From contig NZ_JAERSF010000006.1 of assembly GCF_016735615.1 (NCBI RefSeq), positions 124,001-188,000 of the forward strand: a stretch of DNA of 64,000 nucleotides. Reading direction: 5' to 3'. Below are positions 45,373 to 55,200 of this stretch, piece after piece (the first letter of the stretch is position 1; each line of letters starts with the position of its first letter). Source of the stretch: Flavobacterium tagetis. Its GTDB lineage: Bacteria > Bacteroidota > Bacteroidia > Flavobacteriales > Flavobacteriaceae. Below the pieces are notes generated by a model. It was not told the DNA's origin. It did not search any database and was given only the letters and a program-made list of their open reading frames with translations. Made by a program: the position numbers and the translations under genes.

Positions 45373-46190
45373 TACAGAGCAATTACATAAAAACCTTTGG
45401 CATTGCAGCTTATCATACTTTTTTTGATAGCGGAAAATGCAATTGCCTTCATTTTATTCCAAACCATAAAACCGATAAAACATTCAAAAAATTTGGTTTT
45501 AAAATAAATCCTATTTCTAACGGATTCGATTTATACTCGAACACAAAATCATCGTTCTCAGACTTATTAAACTATATTGCTCAAACAACCCAGCAAGACT
45601 ATTTTGAGTTTGATATAAAATGTACCAACCCTAATTTCATTCTCTTTACCACATTGCCTATTAATTGGATTGGAGCCGTTACATATTCTAGTCAGGATCC
45701 TAAAAACCTAAGCAATAATGGAAAAATAGTATTGAATCAAACTTTAGAAAACAAACCTGTATCTACTCATTTTGGTCATTTAAAAATTTATTTTGAAGAT
45801 ATAATAACTGCTAATACTCCTCTTTTCCAAATAAACTTTACTGCAAGAGCCACGCAATGGCAATATTACTTTATCAATAAAAATGCGGTACAGCTCAACA
45901 ATCCTTCGATTACAGAAAAAGAAAACATACAATTTGAAGGTCCGCAAAATGTAACAATTCCAACAGGAGAATCGGCATTATTGTTTACTTCAAACAAAAC
46001 TTATATCACGCTCAGCGAAAAGCCTAAATATAAATTTGATTTAATAAGTAGTTCCTCATCTTCAAATCAAAACAATACAAAGCCAAAAGTAATTATAAAG
46101 GGATTGCCCAATCCTGATGTCTCCCGAATAGGAATAATCGAAAATAGTGACCAAAATCAAGTTGCGTCACCAATGTATATCTATTTATAA
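45369..46190 (+). CDS. Unknown eCIS-operon protein
   Basis: This 273-residue protein overlaps the DUF4255 gene by four bases and lies 36 bp before the sheath gene. I recognise no domain. The N-terminus (KTFGIAAYHTFFDSGKCNCL) has paired cysteines, the middle is rich in aromatic and beta-prone residues (ARATQWQYYFINK), and a Ser/Asn-rich linker precedes a C-terminal tail (DPDVSRIGIIENSD-like, near residues 250-265). There is no signal peptide. Its place between cap and sheath suggests a structural or surface-anchoring role specific to Bacteroidota systems, but this is inference. Confidence 0.75.
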   Translation: MIQSNYIKTFGIAAYHTFFDSGKCNCLHFIPNHKTDKTFKKFGFKINPISNGFDLYSNTKSSFSDLLNYIAQTTQQDYFEFDIKCTNPNFILFTTLPINWIGAVTYSSQDPKNLSNNGKIVLNQTLENKPVSTHFGHLKIYFEDIITANTPLFQINFTARATQWQYYFINKNAVQLNNPSITEKENIQFEGPQNVTIPTGESALLFTSNKTYITLSEKPKYKFDLISSSSSSNQNNTKPKVIIKGLPNPDVSRIGIIENSDQNQVASPMYIYL

Positions 46191-46226
46191 AAAACTATTA
46201 AAAATGAACATTAAAAACTAAAATCA

Positions 46227-47804
46227 ATGAATTTATCTACCATTCAAACTCCTGGTGTTTACATTCAAGAATTAAATGCTTTTCCCAATTCTGTTGTTGG
46301 AGTAGCTACAGCTATACCAGCATTTATAGGGTACACACCACAGGCCTCTTACGAAGGAAAATCGTATACGAATGTGCCAGTAAAAATCACATCATTTGCT
46401 GATTTTCAGGCTTTTTTCTGTTTGCCAGATCCACCTGCTCCTGCAAGTCCGTCTAAACAGTACAAACCTGAATACTACTTAGTAGCAGAAAAAAGTCAAC
46501 CTTTAAAAGGAGACTACATGCTAATTTCAGGAACGTACTACTCTATAGTTCCAGATCCTAACACGGTTTATTATTTATACAATAGTGTAAGGCTTTTTTA
46601 TGAAAATGGCGGTGGAGATGCTTATATTGTTTCTGTTGGTTCTTATGGACCTGCATCACAAAAACCAGGAACTCTAGGAACTCCGGTTGTAAACCCAAAT
46701 GTTCAGCTGAATGATTTGACTAAAGGCCTTTCTTTATTGTTGAATGAGCAAGAACCAACAATGTACATTTGTCCTGAAGCAACTTTATTAAGTGTAGAAA
46801 ACAATGGTACGCTTATGCAATCTATGCTTCTTCAGGCTACGCAAATGCAAACTGCGATGTGTTTGTTTGACATTATTGGCGGTGATGCTCCAGATCCTAT
46901 TTTGTATACGGAAGATATTACCAATTTCAGAATGAACACTGGTTCTGTTGGGTTAAACTACGGAATGGCTTATTACCCTTTTGTAGGAACTACCATAATG
47001 CAAAATTCTGATATTGATTACACTAATTTATTTGGCGGAGATGTCAAACAACTAGAAGCCGTTCTTAATCCGCCTAGTGCTCCTAACCCAGCAGTTGCAT
47101 CAATTATTGCTAATATCCAAAATCCGTCAAGCACCTTAACAGTAACGCAAAATCACAATGCATTGCTTATAGCAAGTCAGACGTACTCGTTAATGATAAA
47201 ACATATTTTGGCAGATGCTAATATTCTTCCTCCAAGCGGTGCCATGGCAGGAGTTATTACAACTGTAGACAATGCCGTTGGTCCGTGGGAAGCTCCTGCA
47301 AATACTTCTATAGTAGGCGTATCTTCATTGCCAATCTCTATTTCTGAAAGTCAGCAAGCCAATTTAAACGTTGATGCTGTTTCTGGTAAATCGATTAATG
47401 CCATTAGAACATTTAACGGTTTGGGAATTTTAATATGGGGGTCGAGAACCTTAGACGGAAACAGTCAGGATTGGAGATATATTCCCGTACGCAGAACCAT
47501 GATATTTTTGGAGCAATCTTGTAAACTGGCAGCACAAGCGTACGTATTTCAACCTAATGACAAAAATACTTGGGAAGCTGTTATTTCTATGATCAGCAGT
47601 TTTCTTAGTTCGATCTGGAAACAAGGAGGTTTACAGGGAGCAAGCGCTTCTGAAGCTTTTTCTGTTGCCTGCGGATTGGGCTCTACAATGACGGCAGATG
47701 ATCTTTTAAATGGTTTTATGAATGTAACCGTAAAAGTTGCAGTTGTTCATCCTGCTGAATTCATTGTCTTGACGTTTCAACAGCAAATGGCAACTTCTAG
47801 TTAA
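46227..47804 (+). CDS. Contractile sheath protein (phage tail sheath family)
   Basis: This 525-residue protein begins LSTIQTPGVYIQELNAFPNS, the classic N-terminal strand of sheath proteins, with PAFIGYTPQA shortly after. The conserved C-terminal domain shows NAIRTFNGLGILIWGSRTLD, WRYIPVRRTMIFLEQSCKLA and TVKVAVVHPAEFIVLTFQQQ. Sheath subunits form the outer contractile cylinder and lock through N- and C-terminal extensions. Only one sheath gene is present, whereas Pvc/Afp-type clusters carry several. The gap to the first tube gene is 48 bp. Confidence 0.95.
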   Translation: MNLSTIQTPGVYIQELNAFPNSVVGVATAIPAFIGYTPQASYEGKSYTNVPVKITSFADFQAFFCLPDPPAPASPSKQYKPEYYLVAEKSQPLKGDYMLISGTYYSIVPDPNTVYYLYNSVRLFYENGGGDAYIVSVGSYGPASQKPGTLGTPVVNPNVQLNDLTKGLSLLLNEQEPTMYICPEATLLSVENNGTLMQSMLLQATQMQTAMCLFDIIGGDAPDPILYTEDITNFRMNTGSVGLNYGMAYYPFVGTTIMQNSDIDYTNLFGGDVKQLEAVLNPPSAPNPAVASIIANIQNPSSTLTVTQNHNALLIASQTYSLMIKHILADANILPPSGAMAGVITTVDNAVGPWEAPANTSIVGVSSLPISISESQQANLNVDAVSGKSINAIRTFNGLGILIWGSRTLDGNSQDWRYIPVRRTMIFLEQSCKLAAQAYVFQPNDKNTWEAVISMISSFLSSIWKQGGLQGASASEAFSVACGLGSTMTADDLLNGFMNVTVKVAVVHPAEFIVLTFQQQMATSS

Positions 47805-47852
47805 TCATATAAATACTCACTTAAGTAAATTTTAATTTAAATATAAAACAAT

Positions 47853-48323
47853 ATGGCAACAGATGACGGAAGCGCACAAGGCGCAACATGGCCCATGCCA
47901 AAGTTTAGATTCGAAGTAGATCTTGGAACAGAATTAACAAAAGTAGCTTTTCAAGAAGTTACCGGAATGGATGTCGAAAATCAAATTATAGAGTATCGCA
48001 AAAGCAACAGTCCTCTTTTTTCTGTAGAGAAAATGCCTGGAATTACTAAATACGGAAACGTAACAATGAAACGTGGAATTTTTGTAAACGATAATACTTT
48101 TTGGGATTGGCATCAGCAAGTCGTAATGAATACGATTAAAAGAAGAACGGTTCTGATAAAATTATTAGACGAAAAAGGCGGCGTAACCATGCAATGGACT
48201 TTAAACAATGCTTGGCCAACCAAAATTACCAGCACCGATTTAAAATCTGATGGTAACGAAGTTGCGGTAGACACTATAGAAATTGCACACGAACAACTGA
48301 TCATCAAAAATGGCGGTAAGTAA
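47853..48323 (+). CDS. Inner tube protein 1 (Pvc1/gp19-like)
   Basis: This 156-residue protein has a gp19/Hcp-like tube fold: WPMPKFRFEVDLGTELTKVA, FQEVTGMDVENQIIEYR, VTMKRGIFVNDNTFWDWHQQ and MQWTLNNAWPTKITSTDLKS. It stacks as hexamers inside the sheath. It overlaps the second tube gene by 14 bases. The two share the same segment order but differ in sequence, as is typical of eCIS tube pairs. Confidence 0.93.
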   Translation: MATDDGSAQGATWPMPKFRFEVDLGTELTKVAFQEVTGMDVENQIIEYRKSNSPLFSVEKMPGITKYGNVTMKRGIFVNDNTFWDWHQQVVMNTIKRRTVLIKLLDEKGGVTMQWTLNNAWPTKITSTDLKSDGNEVAVDTIEIAHEQLIIKNGGK

Positions 48324-48780
48324 TGATTATCCTGTAAGCTTTTATTTTACACTCTCTTTTGCGGGTGTAGATGCGGCTTTCAAAGAGGTATCTGGAATTT
48401 CTAAAGAACTAAGCGTAGAAGAAATTGTTTGCGGAGGCGAAAATAGATTTAAATATCGCCTCCCAACTATTTCTAACAGTCAAAACTTAGTGCTTAAAAG
48501 AGCCATGGTTCCTGCAGGATCTCAATTGGTCAATTGGTGCGCCAATTGCATCGATCAGGGATTATCAAACCCGATACAGCCTAAAAATGTGATTCTAAAA
48601 CTGCTCGATGCATCGGGTGTTGTATGCATGCAATGGACTTTTAACAATGCTTATCCAGTAAAATATTCTGTTTCTGACTTAAACTCTCAGGAAAGCAATA
48701 TTGCGATCGAATCTATTGAATTGGCTTACACCTATTTTGACATTTCTAAGGACACCAAATTTGATAAACTTTTTACATAA
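48310..48780 (+). CDS. Inner tube protein 2 (Pvc5-like)
   Basis: This 156-residue protein is a paralogue of the preceding tube gene: VSFYFTLSFAGVDAAFKEVS, LVLKRAMVPAGSQLVNWCAN and MQWTFNNAYPVKYSVSDLNS. In Pvc/Afp systems the second tube protein forms the first ring(s) above the spike. It starts 14 bases inside the first tube gene, which implies translational coupling. Confidence 0.92.
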   Translation: MAVSNDYPVSFYFTLSFAGVDAAFKEVSGISKELSVEEIVCGGENRFKYRLPTISNSQNLVLKRAMVPAGSQLVNWCANCIDQGLSNPIQPKNVILKLLDASGVVCMQWTFNNAYPVKYSVSDLNSQESNIAIESIELAYTYFDISKDTKFDKLFT

Positions 48781-48786
48781 ATCATT

Positions 48787-48957
48787 ATGCCAATAGAAAT
48801 AAGAGAACTCGTTATTAAAACAGAAATCGTAACGAACAACAATAAAAATTCGGCTCTGACTAAAGAAAGGGAACTGTCTCTATTGAGAAAACAATTGCTC
48901 GAAGAATGCAAAAGATTAATTGCTGAGAAAAATCAAGACAACAGCTATAAACGTTAA
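48787..48957 (+). CDS. Small DUF5908-type eCIS protein (Pvc6-like)
   Basis: A 56-codon frame begins MPIEIRELVIKTEIV and ends at TAA 48955-48957. The start PIEIRELVIK is the recognisable signature of the short DUF5908 proteins that lie between tube and LysM-adaptor genes in eCIS operons. The rest is a charged helix (LTKERELSLLRKQLLEECKR). It sits six bases after the second tube gene and 11 before the next. Its exact role is not known. Confidence 0.8.
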   Translation: MPIEIRELVIKTEIVTNNNKNSALTKERELSLLRKQLLEECKRLIAEKNQDNSYKR

Positions 48958-48968
48958 AGAATACCCCA

Positions 48969-49643
48969 ATGGCAACTTTAGAATTAATGAAAATTACGGG
49001 CTATACAGATGAAGAATTTCAAAACAAATTCTCTGGTAATCCGTATGCATTCATGATTAATCCTGACAATATCAAAATACAAAAAAGCATCGAATACAAC
49101 GAACAGCAAGCTCCTGCAACAAGTTCGGCTTCGCAAAAATACAAAAGTACTCCAAGCGATAAACTGAGCTTTGAAATGGTGATAGACTGCACTGGAATCA
49201 TAGATGTCAAACGTACCGATATGGCCAAAGAAATAACAGCATTAGAGACGATAATTTATACTTATAATGGCAAAATACACCGTCCTAATTTTGTAAAAGT
49301 GCAGTGGGGTCAGAATATTACATTCAACGGAGTTCTCGATTCTATCGACATCTCTTATACCCTATTTAAACCAGATGGAAGTCCGCTAAGAGCCAAGATA
49401 TCTTTGTCTTTTAGTCGTTATATTTCTCCAAAAACTGTAACTAGAACAGATGCTCCAGAATCTCCAGACCTTACGCATATTGTAAGCGTCTCAGAAGGAA
49501 TGTCTTTACCGCAATTGTGCCAGAAAGTATGGAATGACGATTCGTTTTACATACAAGTTGCGGAGTACAACAAACTAAACAAATTCAGAAACCTCAACGG
49601 TATCGACAAATTAATATTTCCACCAATAAACCCTTCTAATTAA
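48969..49643 (+). CDS. LysM-domain baseplate adaptor (Pvc7-like, gp53-like)
   Basis: This 224-residue protein has an N-terminal CIS tube-adaptor domain (FSGNPYAFMINPDNIKIQKS; VKVQWGQNITFNGVLDSIDI; LRAKISLSFSRYIS). A C-terminal LysM-like motif (about 170-220) shows THIVSVSEGMSLPQLCQKVW and NKLNKFRNLNGIDKLIFPP. In eCIS it joins the tube to the spike and baseplate; the LysM part is thought to be structural and not cell-wall binding. It overlaps the spike gene at TAATG. Confidence 0.9.
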   Translation: MATLELMKITGYTDEEFQNKFSGNPYAFMINPDNIKIQKSIEYNEQQAPATSSASQKYKSTPSDKLSFEMVIDCTGIIDVKRTDMAKEITALETIIYTYNGKIHRPNFVKVQWGQNITFNGVLDSIDISYTLFKPDGSPLRAKISLSFSRYISPKTVTRTDAPESPDLTHIVSVSEGMSLPQLCQKVWNDDSFYIQVAEYNKLNKFRNLNGIDKLIFPPINPSN

Positions 49644-51442
49644 TGAGTGCTTCAACTGAAATAAAAAGTGGCGGAATTGCAACATTCGCAGTCAAAGTTA
49701 ATGGAAAAGCTATAGCCGATGAACTAAGCGTGCTTTCTATTCATATTGAAAAAAAAGTAAATCGAATTGCTTCTGCAAAAATTATAATTCTAGACGGAGA
49801 ACCCAATACAGGTAAATTTGATGCTAGTTCTTCTGCGACTTTTGCTCCAGGAGCATCGATCAGCATTGAAGCTGGATACGACAATACTAATACGATTATT
49901 TTCTCTGGCTTAATTATGAGTCAGACCCTTCGCGTTGATAATCTTGTCGGATCTGCTCTAGAAGTAGAATGCCGTGACAGTGCCATAAAAATGATTGTAG
50001 GCCGCAAAAGCCTTACTTTTTCTAAACAGAAAGACAGTGATATTATAGCATCAATTATAGGAACTTATTCTGGGTTAAGTGCAGATGTTACTGCCACAAG
50101 TACAGAATGGCCTGAACAGATCCAATTTTATGCTACCGATTGGGATTATATTATGTCACTAGCGGAAGCAAATGGACTAATTGTAACCACTTTAAACGGA
50201 AAAATTTCTGTATTTCCTCCTGATAAAACTACGACATCGGTGCTTACGGTAACTTATGGAGATAATCTACTTGAGTTTAATGCCAAACTAAATGCAGTAA
50301 CACAATTAGGAAACGTAGCTGCCAATAGCTGGGATTTTAAAACCCAAGCCGTTTCAACGGGCAATGCTGCACCAAATGTTTCAGGAGCTGGAAATTTAAC
50401 TACAAAAAAATTATCTGATGTTATCGGACTTTCTACGTATCAATTGCAGACTTCTGCTCCATTAGAAACAGCAGATTTAACCAATTGGTCAAAAGCCCAG
50501 ATTATTAAAAGTGAATATTCTAAAATAATGGGTGAAGCTAAATTTCAAGGCACAAATTTAGTCGACCCTGGAAAATATATGACCTTCGCTGGTCTTGGAG
50601 ATCGCTTTAATGGCGATTACCTCATTGGAGGCGTTGTGCACGATTTGTCTCAAGGAAACTGGGTTACTGAAGTAGCACTTGGACTTTCTCCTTTATGGTT
50701 TACCGAAGAACCAGATGTTATGGCACCTCCGGCATCTGGTCTTGTTCCTGGTGCAAAAGGTCTCTTTAACGCAACAGTAAAACAGATGTATGAAGATCCC
50801 GATTCTCAATATCGAGTTTTAGTCGATGTTCCATTATTAGACCCAAAAGGTCAAGGAATCTGGGCGCGTCTTACCAATTTTTATTCAACAAGCGGAGCTG
50901 GAGCCTTTTTCATGCCCGAAGTTGGAGATGAAGTCATTTTGGGTTTTATAAATGAGGATCCGCGTTATCCTATAATTCTTGGAAGCGTTTATAGCAGTAC
51001 AAGCATAAAACCTTTTACAGGTTTAGATCCAAATCAGAAAAACTCAATAAAAGCGATTGTTTCCAAATCAGGAATCTCAGTACAATTTGATGATGATAAT
51101 AAAGTATGGACTGTTGCCACTCCTAATAAAAATACAATCATCATAAGCGATAAAGACAAGAAAATCACCATTCAGGACGAAAACAATAACAGTATCGTAA
51201 TGTCTAGCAGTGGAATTGATTTATCAAGTCAGAAAAACATCAACATCTCAGCCAATCAAAACGTTACCATCAAAGGAAACCAAGGCGTCAACATACAATC
51301 AAGCGGTGGAGATGTCGCAATAAAAGGCCTAAACATAAAAGAAAACGCAGATATGCAATACAGCGCTCAAGGCGGACAAATGGCACAAGTTTCTGGAGGA
51401 ATGCAATTGACTCTGAAAGGTGCAATGGTCATGATTAATTAA
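49643..51442 (+). CDS. Spike protein (Pvc8-like, gp27/gp5 VgrG-type)
   Basis: This 599-residue protein combines a gp27-like part (about 1-370; ITSIEAGYDNTN-type and WDYIMSLAEANGLIV segments), an OB-fold gp5 domain (about 380-460; YRVLVDVPLLDPKGQGIWAR and PEVGDEVILGFINEDPRYPI) and a C-terminal beta-helix needle of regular repeats (about 490-599; TIIISDKDKKITIQDENNNS, NISANQNVTIKGNQGVNIQS). No effector extension follows the needle. It forms the membrane-piercing trimer, capped by the PAAR protein encoded 77 bp downstream. Confidence 0.93.
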   Translation: MSASTEIKSGGIATFAVKVNGKAIADELSVLSIHIEKKVNRIASAKIIILDGEPNTGKFDASSSATFAPGASISIEAGYDNTNTIIFSGLIMSQTLRVDNLVGSALEVECRDSAIKMIVGRKSLTFSKQKDSDIIASIIGTYSGLSADVTATSTEWPEQIQFYATDWDYIMSLAEANGLIVTTLNGKISVFPPDKTTTSVLTVTYGDNLLEFNAKLNAVTQLGNVAANSWDFKTQAVSTGNAAPNVSGAGNLTTKKLSDVIGLSTYQLQTSAPLETADLTNWSKAQIIKSEYSKIMGEAKFQGTNLVDPGKYMTFAGLGDRFNGDYLIGGVVHDLSQGNWVTEVALGLSPLWFTEEPDVMAPPASGLVPGAKGLFNATVKQMYEDPDSQYRVLVDVPLLDPKGQGIWARLTNFYSTSGAGAFFMPEVGDEVILGFINEDPRYPIILGSVYSSTSIKPFTGLDPNQKNSIKAIVSKSGISVQFDDDNKVWTVATPNKNTIIISDKDKKITIQDENNNSIVMSSSGIDLSSQKNINISANQNVTIKGNQGVNIQSSGGDVAIKGLNIKENADMQYSAQGGQMAQVSGGMQLTLKGAMVMIN

Positions 51443-51519
51443 GATGAAAGATGCTAGAAGCAAGATTCGCTAATCGCGATTAAACAAATAAACGATTAAC
51501 CAATTAAACAAAATAAACT

Positions 51520-51819
51520 ATGCCACCAGCAGCAAGACTTACAGATTTTCATCAATGTCCGATGGTTACTCCTGGAGTACCACCAATTCCTCATGTAGGC
51601 GGACCGATAATTGGCCCATGTGCGCCTACTGTTTTAATAGCAGGATTACCAGCCGCCAAAGTTGGCGATACATTGGTTTGTGTAGGGCCTCCAGATTCTA
51701 TTATAAAAGGATCTGCAACGGTTATGATATGCGGTATGCCAGCCGCAAGAATGGGAGATCAAACTGCTCACGGAGGATCCATTATGCTAGGAGCATTTAA
51801 TGTAATGATCGGTGGATAA
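51520..51819 (+). CDS. PAAR-repeat spike-tip protein (Pvc10-like)
   Basis: This 99-residue protein consists of PAAR repeats (MPPAARLTDFHQCPM, GLPAAKVGDTLVCVG, GMPAARMGDQTAHGG), with the His/Cys residues that bind the tip metal ion. It has no C-terminal toxin domain, so it is a dedicated tip. It overlaps the gp25 gene by eight bases. Confidence 0.93.
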   Translation: MPPAARLTDFHQCPMVTPGVPPIPHVGGPIIGPCAPTVLIAGLPAAKVGDTLVCVGPPDSIIKGSATVMICGMPAARMGDQTAHGGSIMLGAFNVMIGG

Positions 51820-52246
51820 TATAGCACATAATGACACTGCCTTTTTAGGTTCAGGATGGGCATTTCCTGTTTCATTCTCTGCAGATAATCATCAGTTAAA
51901 TCTATCTGCTAATGAAACCAATATTAACGAGTCGATCAATGTCATTTTAAATACTCGTAAAGGCGAGCGAACACTTGAAGCTGAATTTGGTTCTGGAATT
52001 CAACAATTTATGTTCAAAAAAATTGACAGTACATTGAAAGGCGAAATTATAGAAGCCATCAAGTTTGCTTTATTACGTTACGAACCGAGAATACTTGTTC
52101 AAGACGTTAGAATTGCATCTACCGATATAGTAAACGGAACTATAGAAATACTGATTAGCTACATCTATTCTAAAACCAATACAAGACACAATTATGTGTT
52201 CCCATTCTATTTAAAAGAAGGAACCAACTTAGACAAGAAAAAATGA
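51812..52246 (+). CDS. gp25-like baseplate wedge protein (Pvc9-like)
   Basis: This 144-residue protein starts at GTG 51812, inside the end of the PAAR gene. The gp25/IraD-type domain is seen in ETNINESINVILNTRKGERT, LEAEFGSGIQQF and YEPRILVQDVRI. It starts sheath assembly at the baseplate. It overlaps the next gene by four bases (ATGA). The alternative start codon with tight overlap points to translational coupling. Confidence 0.9.
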   Translation: MDNIAHNDTAFLGSGWAFPVSFSADNHQLNLSANETNINESINVILNTRKGERTLEAEFGSGIQQFMFKKIDSTLKGEIIEAIKFALLRYEPRILVQDVRIASTDIVNGTIEILISYIYSKTNTRHNYVFPFYLKEGTNLDKKK

Positions 52247-55200
52247 TTTTAATTGATCAAAATAGCGCCATAAATTCTCTTAACGAAGCACTCGTTCCAA
52301 ATCCGCATTTAATAGACGGAAGAACCGAGCAAGACTGGCTTTACTTTTTGACAGAATTTAGCAAATTGATCAATTTCTATAATGACAGCAATACCATTGA
52401 CGGAAACTGGAGTCCATTTTTACTCAAAGATCCCGTTTTTTTGACAGCTTCGATTTCAAAAACAAATTACAAAAAACTGTACGTTGACTATAAAAATGGT
52501 TGTTTAGAAATTCAAAACTTAATCCTAAAAAAAGTCTTGATTCCGAACTCAAGAGCTTTAAATAACTTGTTTGATCGCATTACGGCTATCTATCAAATTA
52601 TAGAACGATGGACGCATTATATGCAAAGCAATAGTGAAATATACGATCTCAAAACGTATATGTTGCAAGAAGTAAAAACTAGATTAAGCATTGATTTTTG
52701 GGCTATTCAATCCTATCGACAATATTTGTACAAACTAAATGTCGATGGTTTATTTATTATGTCGGCTCCTTTTGAAGAATTCAAATCTTTTGACAAAAAT
52801 ATCTGGTATATCAATAAAGATAAAATTCCTTTTTGGCAGGTTTTCGGATTTGAAAAAGAACATCCGATTTTGCAGGAAACTAAGTCCGTACTGATTACTA
52901 GCTTGGATATTCTAACCAAAATCGGCGATAAGTTGTTTCAGTTTTTAGAAACCATAATTCATCATGCTTCAAAAGAATTTAAGAAACTAAACCTTAAAAA
53001 AGGACATTTTCCAGATACTGTTTTGTTGCGTTCATTTGTAAATATTCTAAAAATTCAGCAAGAGCAATTAAATGGACTTTCAGAGAAACATCTTGATTTT
53101 TATTATCAAAATATCCTGAAACAAACCAAATTACCTGCAGTTGCAGATCAGACGTTTTTGTGCGCAACACTTACAAAACCAACATCTGTTTATACTTTGC
53201 CTAAAGGAACTTTGTTTAACGCTGGAGTTGATGCAAATAAGAATCCTATTTTGTTTGCATCACAAAAAAATGCAACCCTAAATCCTGCTACGATTGCAAG
53301 TGTACACAAGCTTTCCTATCAGAATAAAAACAATGCGTCTTACAATTTACAAACTATTGTTAAGCCGACCGAAATTCAATTAGATGCAGAAAATAAGGCA
53401 ATCAGCTGGGAAACTTTTGGTTCAGATGATCTTTCTCTAACCCCTTCTTTAATCGGAATTGGGTTTGCTTCGCCAATGCTATTATTACGTGAAGGAAAAA
53501 GAAAGATAACCTTGACACTAGAATTTGATTCGCCAATAGATTTACAAATTCTTCAAAAAGCCAATTATTTTCTAAGCACGCAAAAAGATTGGCTAAAATT
53601 GGATTTGGTTCCATCAAATTTTACAATCGACGCAACAAGACAGAATATCGTTACCATTGTTATCAATCTTGACGCTACTGTCGCTGCAATCGAACCGTTC
53701 TTGGTTAATCCAGACGGACTCAAAAGCGATTGGCCCATGATGAAGGTTTTGTTTCAAAACGTTCCTAATCCCCAGAATCCTCCTAAAGTTATTTCTATCA
53801 CTATTGCCTTAAAAGTAACAGGTATGAAAACGTTTCAATTATACAATGATTATGGAGAATTAAGCACCAAAAATCCATTTCCTCCTTTTGGACCAATTCC
53901 GTTGGTAAATGCCAATTTTATTATCGGAAACAATGAAATCTTAAGCAAACCTCTTGATAGTTTTATTGTAGAAATAGATTGGGATAAAAGACCTAATGAT
54001 TTTTCAGTGTATTACAAGGAATACAACCTTTATTTAAATCCTCCTCCAAAAAAAACGTCGCTTATTGAGGAAATCGAAGAGGGAATCAAACACATTTTTT
54101 TTCCAAAAGAAGAAGAAAAAATAATTGTTCCCGAATTTTCGAATGCCAGTTTTATGGTTGATTTTAATATTATGAAGAACAAATCTTGGCAAAATGTCAA
54201 AATGAGCAAAATTACCAGCAGTGAAGTTGATAAAGTATTTGTTCCCAAAGATCTTATCCCTAAACCTCTTTATCTGTTTGATCTTGAAACTGGAGATCCT
54301 AGCAAGCCTATTCTCAATGCATCTAGCAGTTATTATCTGTATTGCAAACCCGATTCGACTCTGAATACTATTGCGTCTCCAAAAATTCCTAAAATCTGGA
54401 AACCTGACCCAAACATTCAGAAAGAGGTTTTAAAATTTACAGAAGAAAGTTCATCTGGATTTGTAAAAATGACTTTGTCTAGTCCAGAATATGGTTTTGG
54501 TTCAGAATTGTATACAAATGTTGTGGCTAGCATTGCTTTGCAAAACGGCAATAAACTTGCAATGGCTAAAGATCAAGAAGTAACCGATTTTATTGCTGCA
54601 GCCAATGTTCCGTTTGTTCCAAAAATACAAGGTTTTTCAGCTATTTATAATGCCAGTGTCACCTACAAACTTGATGGCACTGCAGGCGATTATCCGCTAC
54701 AATATTTTATTTATGCTCCATTCTCAAATTATACGGTTTTTGATAGTGCTACGGCAGATAAAACCGAAACCAATCTATTCAGTACAGAAATCGTAGGGAG
54801 TTCTGAGAATGGTGCTGTAAAAGGTTTTCCGCTCTACCCGTCTTTCAATTATAACGGAGCATTGTTTATAGAACTGGATAATTTGATTTGCAACAGCACT
54901 TTGAATCTCTATTTTGAATTGGCCAGAAATTCGACTGCGCTAACCAACCAGAATAGCATTTCGTATTATTATTTAAGCGAATCAGGTTGGAAAAACATTC
55001 AGCCATTGTCAGATCAGACCAACCAATTTAGATGTTCAGGAATTATAGAAATTCCGATTCCAGCAGATTGCAACAATGACAATACTATAATGCCTGGAAC
55101 TAAAAATTGGATTTCTATTGCGGCTATTGGCAACCTTGCTTCTTTTTCTAAAACCACTTTTATGCAAACCAACGGTTTTAGCGTGCAAAGAACAGGAACT

